In this document: positions 41,226-50,701 of the stretch, piece by piece
How positions within the stretch are numbered: the stretch's first letter is position 1
Layout: each line of letters begins with the position of its first letter
Source of the DNA: Gammaproteobacteria bacterium Ga0077554
GTDB taxonomy: Bacteria > Pseudomonadota > Gammaproteobacteria > Ga0077554 > Ga007554
Reading direction: 5' to 3'
Assembly (NCBI GenBank): GCA_001464585.1
Contig: LNFF01000040.1
Coordinates: 253,588-317,587, forward strand
DNA length: 64,000 bases
Notes under the pieces: model-generated
What the model was told of the DNA's origin: nothing
What the model saw: only the letters and a program-made list of their open reading frames with translations
Database searches by the model: none
Position numbers and translations under genes: made by a program

Positions 41226-41354
41226 TTATCCTGGTTAAGGCGTTTGACTTTGCAGGTCAAGCACTGGAAGCGCAGCAACCGAAGGGAGTGATCGAAGAAG
41301 GACAGGCGCCAACGCTTTTAACTCGTATATTAATTAACGGAAAGGAGACACACC

Positions 41355-41783
41355 ATGAACATGAAGAAAGTACAACAGGGTTTTACCCTGATCGAATTGA
41401 TGATCGTAGTAGCGATCATTGGTATTTTGGCCGCAGTGGCCGTACCGGCATATCAGCAGTACACCAAGAAGGCGAAATTTACGGAAGTGGTTCAGGCAAC
41501 CCAAGCGGTCAAAACTGCCGTTGAGTTGTGTGCTCAAGATACTGGGGCATTGACGGCATGCGCTAGTGGTAGTAATGGTGTTCCGGCCGCTCTAACCTCT
41601 GCCAATGCAACCAAATATGTCGAGACCATGTCTACTTCGGCGGCTGGTGCTATTACGGCGACAGCTCGTAGCGTCAATGGATTAAGCGGTGAAACGTTAA
41701 TTTTAACCCCGACCTTTTCTGCTGTAGACGGTGTTACATGGATTGCCACAGGTACTTGCAAGACCTCACCGGCGATCTGCTAA
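41355..41783 (+). CDS. pilA: Type IV major pilin
   Basis: A 142-residue type IVa prepilin. The short leader ends GG-type at QQG, with cleavage before [17 protein letters not shown], including the conserved Glu at +5. A C-terminal disulfide loop (CKTSPAIC) and a second cysteine pair near the middle are visible. The ribosome binding site AAAGGAGA is strong. A sigma54 promoter lies upstream and a terminator downstream, so it is transcribed alone. PilD, encoded nearby, would process it. Confidence 0.96.
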   Translation: MNMKKVQQGFTLIELMIVVAIIGILAAVAVPAYQQYTKKAKFTEVVQATQAVKTAVELCAQDTGALTACASGSNGVPAALTSANATKYVETMSTSAAGAITATARSVNGLSGETLILTPTFSAVDGVTWIATGTCKTSPAIC

Positions 41784-41859
41784 TAACATGTAGGATGGAC
41801 GTAGCATAAGCCATCAAAATCAGTACGGTTGGGCTGGATACGAAACCAGTCCCAATAAC

Positions 41860-41889
41860 AAAAAGCCCCTCATCCGAGGGGCTTTTTTT
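41860..41889 (+). terminator. Intrinsic terminator after pilA
   Basis: AGCCCCTC / GAGGGGCT stem followed by TTTTTTT. Confidence 0.9.
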
Positions 41890-41927
41890 GATCCCGGCCT
41901 GGACAGGATTTCTAGCTAACGCTTCGA

Positions 41928-41985
41928 TGTGCATGGATGCACAAGTGCCGTGGGCGCAGGGATGCGCGGGAGCAGCGAAACGACA
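41928..41985. repeat. Dispersed repeat, family C, copy 2
   Basis: GGATGCACAAGTGCCGTGGG followed by CGCAGGGATGCGCGGG. It is related to the copies at 765-822, 55060-55110 and inside bioF. Confidence 0.55.
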
Positions 41986-42058
41986 TGCATCAGAAATTCC
42001 TCAAACAATTCCCGTACCTGCCGATACAAGATAAGCAATCTCTCACAGGAAAGGCATC

Positions 42059-43780
42059 ATGAGTACAGTTACCCCCGTTCTTAATGGCGGCCTCAGCGGT
42101 CTGGCACGACGTCTGGTGCTTGACGGCCTGTTGAACGAAGAACAGGTAATTAAAGCACAGGAATATGCCACTAAAAACAAGCTGCCGTTTGTCAGCCATC
42201 TGGTGCAAAGCAAGCTGGCGAGCAGCTATGTGATTGCCAATGCTGGCTCGGAAGAATTCGGCATACCACTGTTCGATATCAATGCCATGGATCTGGAGGT
42301 GGCGGCAGTTAAGCTGGTGAGTGAAAAACTGGTGCGTCAGCATAATGCCTTGCCGTTGTTCAAGCGTGGCACCCGCTTGTTTGTGGCGGTGTCTGACCCG
42401 ACCAATCTGGTTGGGCTGGATGAAATCAAGTTTCAGGCCGGCGTCAACACCGAGGCGGTGCTGGTTGAAGAAGACAAGCTGGCCATGATCATTGAAAAGG
42501 TTATGGCGGCCAATGACACCACCATGACGGATCTGGATGACGCGGATCTGGATAACCTGGATATTAGCAGTGACACCGATGATGATAAGAAAAAAGAAGA
42601 GGGTGGCTCAGATGTTGATGATGCGCCGGTGGTGCGTTTCATCAACAAGATTTTGCTGGACGCCATTAATAAAGGCGCTTCGGATATTCACTTCGAGCCG
42701 TATGAGAAAATCTACCGCATACGTTACCGGCAAGACGGCATGCTGAGTGAAGCCGCGTCACCGCCCGTGGCGTTGGCCAACAAAATTTCAGCACGTCTCA
42801 AGGTGATGTCGCGCCTGGATATTTCAGAGCGTCGTGTGCCGCAGGACGGACGCATGAAAATGGTGTTATCAAAAACCCGTGCTATTGATTTTCGTGTTAA
42901 CAGTTGCCCGACGCTGTTTGGTGAAAAAATCGTGCTACGTATTCTGGATCCATCCAGCGCCAAGCTGGGTATTGATGCGCTGGGGTATGAGCCAGAACAA
43001 AAAGAATTGTACATGAAGGCATTGCATATGCCGTATGGCATGATTCTGGTGACGGGGCCGACCGGTAGCGGCAAGACCGTGTCGCTGTATACCGGCCTGA
43101 ATATTCTCAACACCATGGACCGTAATATCTCCACAGCCGAAGATCCGTCGGAAATCAATTTACCTGGCGTTAATCAGGTGAATGTCAATCCCAGGGTGGG
43201 GCTGACATTCGCGGCGGCACTAAAGGCATTCTTACGTCAGGATCCAGACGTAATCATGGTCGGTGAAATCCGTGATCTTGAAACCGCTGAAATCGCCATC
43301 AAGGCCGCCCAAACCGGCCATATGGTGCTGTCTACCCTGCACACCAACGATGCGCCGCAAACCCTGAGCCGCTTGCTCAACATGGGCGTTGCACCCTTTA
43401 ATATTGCCTCAGCCGTGTCGCTAATCATTGCACAACGTCTGGCGCGGCGCCTGTGTTCCAAATGCAAGGCCGTGGCGGATATTCCGCCTGCGGTGTTGAT
43501 AAAAATAGGCTTCAAGGAAGAAGAATTAAGCGGGCTTACAGTCTATAAGCCAGTGGGTTGCGATCAATGTTTTGAGGGTTACAAGGGCCGTGTAGGTATT
43601 TATCAGGTCATGCCCATCTCCGAAGCCATGGGGCGCATTATCATGGCCGGAGGCAATGCCATGCAAATTGCCGATCAGGCGCGCCAGGAAGGTATTCCTG
43701 ATTTACGCGCCTCGGGCTTGAAAAAGATTCGGCAAGGTATGACCAGCCTGGAAGAAATCAACCGCGTTATTACGGAATAA
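42059..43780 (+). CDS. pilB: Type IV pilus assembly ATPase
   Basis: A 573-residue hexameric extension motor. N-terminal MshEN/N1-type region, then the GspE core with Walker A GPTGSGKT (about residue 333), aspartate box, Walker B (DPDVIMVGEIRD), a His box in TGHMVLSTLHTNDA, and the zinc-binding tetracysteine CSKC...CDQC near residues 475-505. It drives pilus extension at the inner membrane. pilC follows five bases after the stop. Confidence 0.96.
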   Translation: MSTVTPVLNGGLSGLARRLVLDGLLNEEQVIKAQEYATKNKLPFVSHLVQSKLASSYVIANAGSEEFGIPLFDINAMDLEVAAVKLVSEKLVRQHNALPLFKRGTRLFVAVSDPTNLVGLDEIKFQAGVNTEAVLVEEDKLAMIIEKVMAANDTTMTDLDDADLDNLDISSDTDDDKKKEEGGSDVDDAPVVRFINKILLDAINKGASDIHFEPYEKIYRIRYRQDGMLSEAASPPVALANKISARLKVMSRLDISERRVPQDGRMKMVLSKTRAIDFRVNSCPTLFGEKIVLRILDPSSAKLGIDALGYEPEQKELYMKALHMPYGMILVTGPTGSGKTVSLYTGLNILNTMDRNISTAEDPSEINLPGVNQVNVNPRVGLTFAAALKAFLRQDPDVIMVGEIRDLETAEIAIKAAQTGHMVLSTLHTNDAPQTLSRLLNMGVAPFNIASAVSLIIAQRLARRLCSKCKAVADIPPAVLIKIGFKEEELSGLTVYKPVGCDQCFEGYKGRVGIYQVMPISEAMGRIIMAGGNAMQIADQARQEGIPDLRASGLKKIRQGMTSLEEINRVITE

Positions 43781-43785
43781 GTGCC

Positions 43786-45036
43786 ATGGTAGCAAAAGCG
43801 ATCAAGAGAAAAGAAGCGAAAAAAGAACCCAAGCTGGATCTTTTTGCCTGGGAAGGCACCGACAAAAAAGGCGCCAAGGTGTCGGGTGAAACCCGCAGCG
43901 CCAATGCTGCATTGGTTAAAAGTGAGCTGCGCCGCCAGGGCATTAATCCGAAAAAAATTAAAAAGAAAACCATGAGCGGCTTTGGCTCCGGTAAAAAGAA
44001 AATCACCGCTAAAGACATCGCCCTGTTTAGCCGTCAACTGGCGACCATGATGAGCTCCGGTGTGCCCTTGGTACAGTCCTTTGAAATCATTGGGCGGGGT
44101 CATGACAACCCCTCCATGCAGGATTTGATACTCGCCATCAAGGCCGATGTTGAGGGCGGCAATACCTTGACAGATTCGATGCGCAAACACCCGTATTATT
44201 TTGATGACCTGTATTGTAACCTGGTGCAGGCGGGTGAACAGGCCGGTATTCTGGAAGGCCTGCTGCACAAGATCGCGCTGTATAAAGAAAAAGTCGAGGC
44301 CATCAAGGGGAAAATTAAAAAAGCGCTATTTTATCCAGTTGCGATCGTGGTGGTGGCATTTATTATTACAACCATTTTGATGATCTTCGTTATTCCGCAG
44401 TTTGAAGATTTGTTCAAGGGTTTTGGTGCTGACTTGCCTGCCCTGACCAAAATTGTAATTAAAATTTCTGAATTTTTCCAAGCATGGTGGTGGGCCATTT
44501 TCGGTGGTATTGGCGGTGTGATTTATGGCTTGGTTGAAGCTAAAAAGCGCTCACGGAAAGTGAATCAGGCTCTAGACCGCTTGTTACTTAAGCTGCCGAT
44601 CCTGGGCGAAATCGTTACCAAGGCAACGGTAGCGCGCTTTGCCCGTACCTTGTCGACCATGTTCGCGGCGGGTGTGCCGCTGGTAGAGGGCATGACCACG
44701 GTAGCCGGCGCCTCGGGCAATATTGTTTATGAGACAGCAATTCTTAAAATACGCGATAATGTCGCCAGCGGCATGTCGTTACAGGCGTCCATGCGCCAGA
44801 CCGGTTTGTTTTCCAATATGGTGGTACAGATGGTGGCGATTGGCGAAGAAGCCGGTTCGCTGGATGCGATGCTGGGCAAGGTGGCTGATTATTACGAGCA
44901 AGAGGTCGACGACGCTGTGGATGGCTTGAGCAGCTTGCTGGAGCCCATCATCATGGCGGTACTTGGCGTGATCATCGGTGGGCTGGTGGTCGCCATGTAT
45001 CTGCCGATCTTCCAGATGGGTAACGTGGTAAATTAA
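43786..45036 (+). CDS. pilC: Type IV pilus inner-membrane platform protein
   Basis: A 416-residue protein with two GspF domains (about 75-200 and 280-400). The motifs FSRQLATMMSSGVPL and FARTLSTMFAAGVPLVEGM show the internal duplication, and there are three membrane segments. The basic N-terminus faces the cytoplasm and contacts PilB. Confidence 0.96.
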   Translation: MVAKAIKRKEAKKEPKLDLFAWEGTDKKGAKVSGETRSANAALVKSELRRQGINPKKIKKKTMSGFGSGKKKITAKDIALFSRQLATMMSSGVPLVQSFEIIGRGHDNPSMQDLILAIKADVEGGNTLTDSMRKHPYYFDDLYCNLVQAGEQAGILEGLLHKIALYKEKVEAIKGKIKKALFYPVAIVVVAFIITTILMIFVIPQFEDLFKGFGADLPALTKIVIKISEFFQAWWWAIFGGIGGVIYGLVEAKKRSRKVNQALDRLLLKLPILGEIVTKATVARFARTLSTMFAAGVPLVEGMTTVAGASGNIVYETAILKIRDNVASGMSLQASMRQTGLFSNMVVQMVAIGEEAGSLDAMLGKVADYYEQEVDDAVDGLSSLLEPIIMAVLGVIIGGLVVAMYLPIFQMGNVVN

Positions 45037-45044
45037 GAAATTTG

Positions 45045-45089
45045 ACATTCGTTCGAGACGAGGATTTCTCCCGTTGGTCGAAATGACAG
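45045..45089. repeat. Dispersed repeat, family A-related, half copy
   Basis: CATTCGTTCGAGACGAGGATTTCTCCC ... GTCGAAATGACAG is the right half of the family A module. It lies between pilC and pilD. Confidence 0.55.
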
Positions 45090-45149
45090 TCTATTGTTAT
45101 CCTGAAAAACGTCAAAGATACGCTCATGCAACAAGGACGCCGCTAACCC

Positions 45150-46061
45150 ATGACAGCATTGCTTGACTATTTCCACGCATCGCAGGCCGCGCTCCAGGCC
45201 TCCCCGGCTGCATTCATTGCATTGACGGCGGTGTTGGGACTGCTGGTTGGCAGTTTTCTTAATGTGGTGATTTATCGTCTGCCCGTCATGATGGAGCGCG
45301 AGTGGCGCGCCGCATGCGATGAGACATTATCACCTGCCGCAACGCAGGCTGAGGCTACCCTTGCCGAGCCGCCCTTCAACCTCATCACCCCACGTTCGCA
45401 GTGCCCCAAGTGCAAGCATAAGATTACGGCACTGGAAAACATCCCTGTGCTGAGCTATATGCGCCTGAAAGCGCGCTGTGCAGAATGCGGCACGCACATT
45501 TCCATGCGTTATCCAATAATTGAAGCTCTCACCGCCGCGCTTTCCGCCGTTGTCGCCTGGCATTTTGGCTTTGGCTGGGCGGCAGGCGCGGCATTGCTTT
45601 TAACCTGGGCGCTGATTGCGCTAAGCTTGATTGATTTTGATCATCAGTTGTTGCCGGACTCGATCACCCTGCCATTTTTATGGGTGGGACTCACGCTCAG
45701 TCTGTTCAACATTTATGTCGACAGCTTTAACAGCATCATTGGCGCGCTGACTGGCTACCTCAGCCTGTGGATGGTGTATATGCTGTTCAAACTGCTGACC
45801 GGCAAAGAAGGCATGGGGCATGGTGATTTTAAATTGCTGGCGATGCTCGGTGCCTGGCTGGGCTGGAAATCGTTGCTGACGGTGGTGCTGTTATCTTCGC
45901 TGGTCGGTGCCGTTGTCGGCATTTCCCTGGTGTTATTGCGCGGTCGTGATAAAAACATCCCCATTCCGTTCGGCCCCTATCTGGCTGCGGCTGGCTGGAT
46001 CACGCTGCTATGGGGCGAAGACATTACGCGCGTCTATCTGGGGATGTCGGGGTTAGGGTAG
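45150..46061 (+). CDS. pilD: Prepilin peptidase/N-methyltransferase
   Basis: A 303-residue aspartic membrane protease. It contains the methyltransferase part with a zinc-binding CPKC...CAEC, the first catalytic Asp in LSLIDFDHQLLPD and the second in GMGHGDFK (GxGD type), and about eight membrane helices. It removes the PilA leader and methylates the new N-terminus. The usual pilB-pilC-pilD-coaE order is kept. Confidence 0.96.
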   Translation: MTALLDYFHASQAALQASPAAFIALTAVLGLLVGSFLNVVIYRLPVMMEREWRAACDETLSPAATQAEATLAEPPFNLITPRSQCPKCKHKITALENIPVLSYMRLKARCAECGTHISMRYPIIEALTAALSAVVAWHFGFGWAAGAALLLTWALIALSLIDFDHQLLPDSITLPFLWVGLTLSLFNIYVDSFNSIIGALTGYLSLWMVYMLFKLLTGKEGMGHGDFKLLAMLGAWLGWKSLLTVVLLSSLVGAVVGISLVLLRGRDKNIPIPFGPYLAAAGWITLLWGEDITRVYLGMSGLG

Positions 46062-46104
46062 AATAGGGGCGTCTATTTTTGATACGGCGTTTACTATCGA
46101 ACTC

Positions 46105-46198
46105 TGTCATCCCGAATATCAAACACCGTCATCCCGACCCTCGCGAAAGCGGGGGGAGGGATCTTGCTTAAGATTCCTTGCTGTGCTCAGCATGACAT
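46105..46198. repeat. Dispersed repeat, family A-related copy
   Basis: CGTCATCCCGACCCTCGCGAAAGCGGGGGGAGGGATC and a right part AAGATTCCTTGCTGTGCTCAGCATGACAT. It lies between pilD and coaE. Confidence 0.55.
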
Positions 46199-46210
46199 GG
46201 AAATACCCCC

Positions 46211-46822
46211 ATGCTAAAAATCGGTTTAACAGGCGGCATCGGCAGCGGCAAAACCACCGTAGCAAATTATTTTGCCGCGTTGGGCGTGCCGGTGATTGAT
46301 GCTGACCAGATTGCGCGTGATCTGGTCAGCCCCGGCCAGCCGACATTGCAGGCTATTGTGGATGCGTTCGGCCCGGCGGTGCTGGATAGCGCCGGACACT
46401 TGGATCGGGCGCGACTGCGTGCCATGGTATTTGGCGCAGAGGCTCGTCCCGGTCAGCGCCAGTTGCTCGAATCAATACTGCACCCGTTGATCCGCGCAGA
46501 AATGCAGCGCCGTGCGCAGGCCATGACCGCGCCGTATGGATTACTGAGCATCCCGCTGTTGGTGGAAGGTGGGCAGACGGATCTGGTGGAGCGTATTCTG
46601 GTAGTCGATGCGCCGGAAGCATTGCAATACCAACGGGTGCGGCAGCGTGATAACGTATCGTCGGATGCTGAAATTACTGCTATTCTGCGCGCCCAGGCCT
46701 CCCGGCAACAGCGCCTGGCGGTGGCCGACGACGTTATTGCTAACGATTCCGACCTGGAAAACCTGCGTCGGCAGGTCTTGAACCTTCATCAATTTTATCA
46801 AGGATTAGCTGTCGCCAATTAA
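46211..46822 (+). CDS. coaE: Dephospho-CoA kinase
   Basis: A 203-residue P-loop kinase for the last step of coenzyme A synthesis. It has the N-terminal [21 protein letters not shown], the substrate-binding VIDADQIAR and a LID region with [10 protein letters not shown]. Length and motifs are normal. It follows pilD in the conserved order coaE-zapD-yacG. Confidence 0.96.
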   Translation: MLKIGLTGGIGSGKTTVANYFAALGVPVIDADQIARDLVSPGQPTLQAIVDAFGPAVLDSAGHLDRARLRAMVFGAEARPGQRQLLESILHPLIRAEMQRRAQAMTAPYGLLSIPLLVEGGQTDLVERILVVDAPEALQYQRVRQRDNVSSDAEITAILRAQASRQQRLAVADDVIANDSDLENLRRQVLNLHQFYQGLAVAN

Positions 46823-46892
46823 CGACGACATCTCACTCTTTTTGCGCTATTATTCCAATGATATATGCACTATTATTAAGTGCATTCTCCTA

Positions 46893-47036
46893 AGAGCCTG
46901 TTCAATATCTCGCTGAAGGGCGCATCGCGGCGTTAAAAGTGTCCTCAAAATGCTCATATACTACGTGTATACTCCGCTTTTTCGGACACTTCTGCCTTGC
47001 GCTGCATCCCTTGATCGAGATATTGAACAGGCTCTA
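46893..47036. mobile_element. Large palindromic MITE-like element
   Basis: The ends AGAGCCTGTTCAATATCTCG and its complement CGAGATATTGAACAGGCTCT are perfect 20-base inverted repeats. The interior is also largely self-complementary (AAGTGTCC / GGACACTT), with the centre TATACTACGTGTATA. The roughly 144 bases would fold into one long hairpin. No coding capacity. It lies between coaE and zapD. Confidence 0.8.
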
Positions 47037-47075
47037 AAAACGGCGATTGGGTAATCCCGGGTAGGTACATATTAA

Positions 47076-47843
47076 GTGCAGACAAAAATAATTTACGAAC
47101 AACCCCTCAATGAACGAATTCGAACCTTTCTCAGGCTGGAATTTCTGTTTGATCAAACCAAGGCGTCCCTGGCGGGCGATTCGGTGTGGGACAGCCGTGC
47201 CGCATTGACGGGCATTCTGGAAATTTTAAGCATCTTTAGTCGGGCAGACCTCAAAACCGAACTCATGAAAGAGCTGGAAAGACAGGCGCTGGTGCTGGAA
47301 CGTCTGGATGAAAAACCGGGGGTAGATCGGGGGCGGTTAAACGAGCTGCTCAATCAAATGGACACGCTGATTGATCACCTGCATTCGCTGAAAGGCCAGG
47401 TGGGACAAGACTTGCGCCAGAATGAATTTCTCAGCAGCATTCGCCAGCGCCTCACGATTCCCGGTGGCACCTGTGATTTTGATTTGCCAGCCTACCATTT
47501 TTGGCTCCAACAGCCCCCCGCCAAACGCCGCCTGCAATTACAGCACTGGTTTAAAAATTTCGATGCCATTGCCCAAGCCACCAGCCTCATGCTGCGGCTG
47601 ATCCGCGAAAGCGTCCCCGCTGTCAAAGAAGTAGCCGAAGCCGGGTTTTTCCAGAAGTCGCTTGACCCGAGTACGCCGTGTCACATTGTGCGGGTTGCAG
47701 TGCCCGTAGACTGCCCTTATTTTGCTGAGATCAGCGGTGGTAAGCATCGTTTTACGGTGCGCTTTCTTGAACAACGCCTCGAAGAGCGTCCGGTGCAGAC
47801 CACCGATAACATACCCTTTGAATTGGCCTGCTGCATTATATGA
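47076..47843 (+). CDS. zapD: Cell division protein ZapD
   Basis: A 255-residue FtsZ-bundling protein (DUF1342). The motifs [18 protein letters not shown] at the start, [11 protein letters not shown] in the middle and the final beta-domain with [20 protein letters not shown] sequence ([16 protein letters not shown]) agree with ZapD. The start is GTG, as no suitable ATG is near. It overlaps yacG by four bases. Confidence 0.93.
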   Translation: MQTKIIYEQPLNERIRTFLRLEFLFDQTKASLAGDSVWDSRAALTGILEILSIFSRADLKTELMKELERQALVLERLDEKPGVDRGRLNELLNQMDTLIDHLHSLKGQVGQDLRQNEFLSSIRQRLTIPGGTCDFDLPAYHFWLQQPPAKRRLQLQHWFKNFDAIAQATSLMLRLIRESVPAVKEVAEAGFFQKSLDPSTPCHIVRVAVPVDCPYFAEISGGKHRFTVRFLEQRLEERPVQTTDNIPFELACCII

Positions 47844-48076
47844 GCAAATCTGTCACCTGTGCCGGATCACGCTCGGTCACGTGCGCTGGATCACCATCGG
47901 TCACTTGCCCGAGTTGCGGCAAAACCGTGGCATGGACACCCGAGCAACCATCCCGCCCCTTCTGCAGTGAGCGCTGCCGCTTGATTGATCTGGGAGAATG
48001 GGCGTCAAACACGCGCCGTATTCCTGCGATAGAGTCCCCACCCGAAGACCCCGTCGAATCTGGAAACGGTAGTTGA
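47840..48076 (+). CDS. yacG: DNA gyrase inhibitor YacG (zinc-binding)
   Basis: A 78-residue protein with the zinc site CPSCGK ... [15 protein letters not shown], the YacG hallmark. Before it the N-terminus carries two extra copies of SVTCAGS/P, from a 24-base tandem repeat (47848-47912), each adding a cysteine outside the usual site. The ATG overlaps the zapD stop (ATGA). Confidence 0.93.
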   Translation: MSKSVTCAGSRSVTCAGSPSVTCPSCGKTVAWTPEQPSRPFCSERCRLIDLGEWASNTRRIPAIESPPEDPVESGNGS

Positions 48077-48084
48077 AATGATAA

Positions 48085-48205
48085 AAAACCGCCCATGCTT
48101 CGACAGGCTCAGCACGAACGGTTTTTTATGGCACTCACTCAAGGGGGTGGGTAGTCCGTTCGTCCTGAGCAGCCCGCGTAGCGGGCGTGTCGAAGGGTTG
48201 CGTGC
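48085..48205. repeat. Dispersed palindromic repeat, family B, copy 2 (terminator-like)
   Basis: AAAAAACCGCCC ... CTTCGACAGGCTCAGCACG ... AACGGTTTTTT, followed by a second, diverged half (CCGTTCGTCCTGAGCAG ... GTCGAAGGGTTGCG). It lies between the converging yacG and lplT and may end both. Confidence 0.7.
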
Positions 48206-48251
48206 TTGTCAATTACCGGATTCAGGTTGAATAACAATGGTGCTTCGTGCT

Positions 48252-49463
48252 TCACCGTTTCATGCGCAACCATGCAAGTCCCGCCATACCTGATAAAATC
48301 AACATACCAAAACCAACCGCACTCTCCACCACCGGCACTCCCATGCGGGTGATCAACGTATAAAGCCCGACCAACAGCAGCATGGCAATATTTTCGCTGA
48401 AATTCTGCACTGCAACCGCATGCCCCGCGCCCACCGTTTCGTGGCCGCACTCCTGCAGGAGCGCATTCAGTGGCACTACAAACATTCCACCACACGCGCC
48501 AATGGCAACCAGCAAAATGGCCGCAGCATAAATACCGGTCATTTGCGACAGCGCCATCACCAGCACACCCAGCAGCAACCCGGCCGGCAAAACGCGATGA
48601 ATAGTATCAAGCGTTACAAAACGCGCCGCCAGCGCCGCGCCCACCGCAATACCCACAGCAACCACGCCACTCAAATTGGCGGCGGTTTTGTTGTCATCAA
48701 TCAGCAGCGCGACGGGCACCCAGGCAATCAACAAAAACCGTAACGTGCTACCACTGCTCCAGAATAAACTGGTGCCGATCAACGAAAAACGCGCATCGGG
48801 ATTACGATACAAGGTTTTCAGCGCGCCAATAAAATCCATCAGCAGTTTACGCGGCCCCAGTTTACCGACTGGATGTTCCGCCGGTAAACGCGGGATGAGC
48901 GCATTGACCAGCGCCGCCAGCACATAACATGCGCTGATGCCGATCAGCGTGCCGGAAACAGAAATGTCGGCCAGCCACCCGCCGAGCAAGGCGCCCAGCA
49001 AAATCGCCACAATCGTCGAGCCTTCCATCAAGCTGTTGGCTTTGACGAGTTTTTCCTGGGGCACCAGTTGGCTTAATATTCCGTATTTGGCGGGCGAATA
49101 AGCCGCCGCACCCAACCCCACCAATCCATAGGCCAGCCACGGATTAAAGCCCAGCAGCATAAGTGCAGAGCCGATGAATTTCAGCCCGTTACTGATCATC
49201 ATCACGCGCCCCTTGGGCAGCGAATCAGCAAATGCGCCAACGAACGGCGCAAAAATAATAAACGCCAACACAAAAAACTCCTGCAACATTGGCGCATACC
49301 AGTCCTGGTAATCCGCAAAAGACTTTAATAGCGCAATCGCAGCAAACAACAGCGCGTTATCTGCCAGCGCAGAAAGAAACTGGGCAACCAGCACTGCCAG
49401 CATCGCGCGCGAAGATAACCGGCCATTGCCATTATATGCAGTAGGAGTGGTCGATGATGTCAT
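48252..49463 (-). CDS. lplT: Lysophospholipid transporter LplT (MFS)
   Basis: A 403-residue major-facilitator protein that flips lysophospholipids into the cell for reacylation by Aas. It has 10-12 membrane helices and the early segment VAQFLSALADNALLFAAIALL, typical of LplT. The start overlaps the end of the upstream amidohydrolase gene. In E. coli lplT and aas are adjacent; here one gene stands between them. Confidence 0.9.
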   Translation of the reverse strand: MTSSTTPTAYNGNGRLSSRAMLAVLVAQFLSALADNALLFAAIALLKSFADYQDWYAPMLQEFFVLAFIIFAPFVGAFADSLPKGRVMMISNGLKFIGSALMLLGFNPWLAYGLVGLGAAAYSPAKYGILSQLVPQEKLVKANSLMEGSTIVAILLGALLGGWLADISVSGTLIGISACYVLAALVNALIPRLPAEHPVGKLGPRKLLMDFIGALKTLYRNPDARFSLIGTSLFWSSGSTLRFLLIAWVPVALLIDDNKTAANLSGVVAVGIAVGAALAARFVTLDTIHRVLPAGLLLGVLVMALSQMTGIYAAAILLVAIGACGGMFVVPLNALLQECGHETVGAGHAVAVQNFSENIAMLLLVGLYTLITRMGVPVVESAVGFGMLILSGMAGLAWLRMKR

Positions 49464-50701
49464 GTCGAATTTCTCATGAAAAATGCGCGGGTTTCAAAAA
49501 TCCGGGGGGAGAAATGTTTTCCATTTGCGCGTAAATGCCGCTTTAGCACAAAATCAAACAACAGGGGATTGTAAGTGCGAATCGCTGAAAGCACCGGTGC
49601 CGCCGCGCTGTCCAGTAACCCTGATTCTACAAACAGGTTCAGGGAAAAAAGCGGCATGACGCCAGGCAACGGATAATCCGATCCATTCAGCAGCCGTGGA
49701 TGCCAGTCACTTCTTTCCAGCAATGCCTGTGCATAGTGGGCACGATTTATCTGGGTGATTGCGGATATATCGGCGTAGAGCGTTTTTTCGTAGCGGGGTT
49801 CATCCATCAAACGTGCAAATAACAAAAAACTTTCCGTCATAGGCCCGTTTTCGCCGCGATCAAGATCAAGGTCTTCACCCATGGTGGCGCAATGCGCAAC
49901 GACAACACGCACCCCGCGATCAAGCGCGCGACGCAACTTCAATGGATTACCGTAATGCTGAGTATTGGCGACATGTATGGCGCGTTCTTTGCCAGCGTGT
50001 GTAATCAGGGGCAGATTATGCCGCGCCAAGGCTTGATAAAATGGATCGCATAATTTCGAGCCAGGGTCGATGCCCATCGCCGCAGGCAACCATTTAACCG
50101 CGCGCGCACCATTTTGCATAGCATCATTTAATGCTGCGACACTGTCCGTGCGGTAAGGGTGTATGGAGGCCGCCCATTCAAAATGATGGGGATAAAGCTG
50201 TGCCATTTTTCTGGCATAGTCATTGGGCGTGTAAAACGCACTATGTTCCAGATCAATTGCGCGATTTTCATTGTAATTATGCTCGAAGGCCAGCAGCAAC
50301 AATTTATGACCCGCACGCATACCCCCCATCAGGCCGTGCATGCGCTCAACGTAACGTTGATCTATGCGCTGTGGCACATCATCAGCACAGCCTGCATTGA
50401 GGAAAAATCTTTTTTGTACGAACTGCGCAGGGCTTAGCAAGCTGTCCATATCAGGATTAAACCAGGCGCCACTGCCACCATCACCCGCACCTATCAAGTG
50501 GGCGTGGCTATCCCACACATTCTGGCTATTGATCCCCTGCCATGCCGCTGCCACCAGCTCATGTTGAGCGAGTGCCGCTGGCAAGCTTGTATGGCAGGGA
50601 TTAATAAATCCTTGTTCCGGCCAGTAACGCCATGCAGCCAGGCCCGTGGCAGAAACACCTGCCGCGCCTAGTGCCAGCAAAAATTGACGGCGGTTCATCA
50701 A
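49460..50701 (-). CDS. Tat-exported amidohydrolase-family metal hydrolase
   Basis: A 413-residue protein with a twin-arginine signal (NRRQFLLALG, residues 3-12) and a TIM-barrel amidohydrolase-2 domain. Metal/catalytic motifs are DSHAHLIG (about residue 65), LITHAGKE, VVVAHCATMGED and LLNGSDYPLPG (the final Asp). It overlaps aas upstream and lplT downstream by four bases each, so the three are one translationally coupled operon. The substrate is unknown; context suggests a periplasmic step in phospholipid turnover, which is inference. Confidence 0.85.
   Translation of the reverse strand: MMNRRQFLLALGAAGVSATGLAAWRYWPEQGFINPCHTSLPAALAQHELVAAAWQGINSQNVWDSHAHLIGAGDGGSGAWFNPDMDSLLSPAQFVQKRFFLNAGCADDVPQRIDQRYVERMHGLMGGMRAGHKLLLLAFEHNYNENRAIDLEHSAFYTPNDYARKMAQLYPHHFEWAASIHPYRTDSVAALNDAMQNGARAVKWLPAAMGIDPGSKLCDPFYQALARHNLPLITHAGKERAIHVANTQHYGNPLKLRRALDRGVRVVVAHCATMGEDLDLDRGENGPMTESFLLFARLMDEPRYEKTLYADISAITQINRAHYAQALLERSDWHPRLLNGSDYPLPGVMPLFSLNLFVESGLLDSAAAPVLSAIRTYNPLLFDFVLKRHLRANGKHFSPRIFETRAFFMRNST

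Larger units (their letters stand above)
40824..41354. other. Intergenic stretch upstream of pilA
   Basis: No gene is seen. It holds the toxin-antitoxin promoter region (AT-rich, 40850-40895), a family A-related repeat (41085-41180) and the sigma54 promoter of pilA (41210-41225). Confidence 0.6.
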
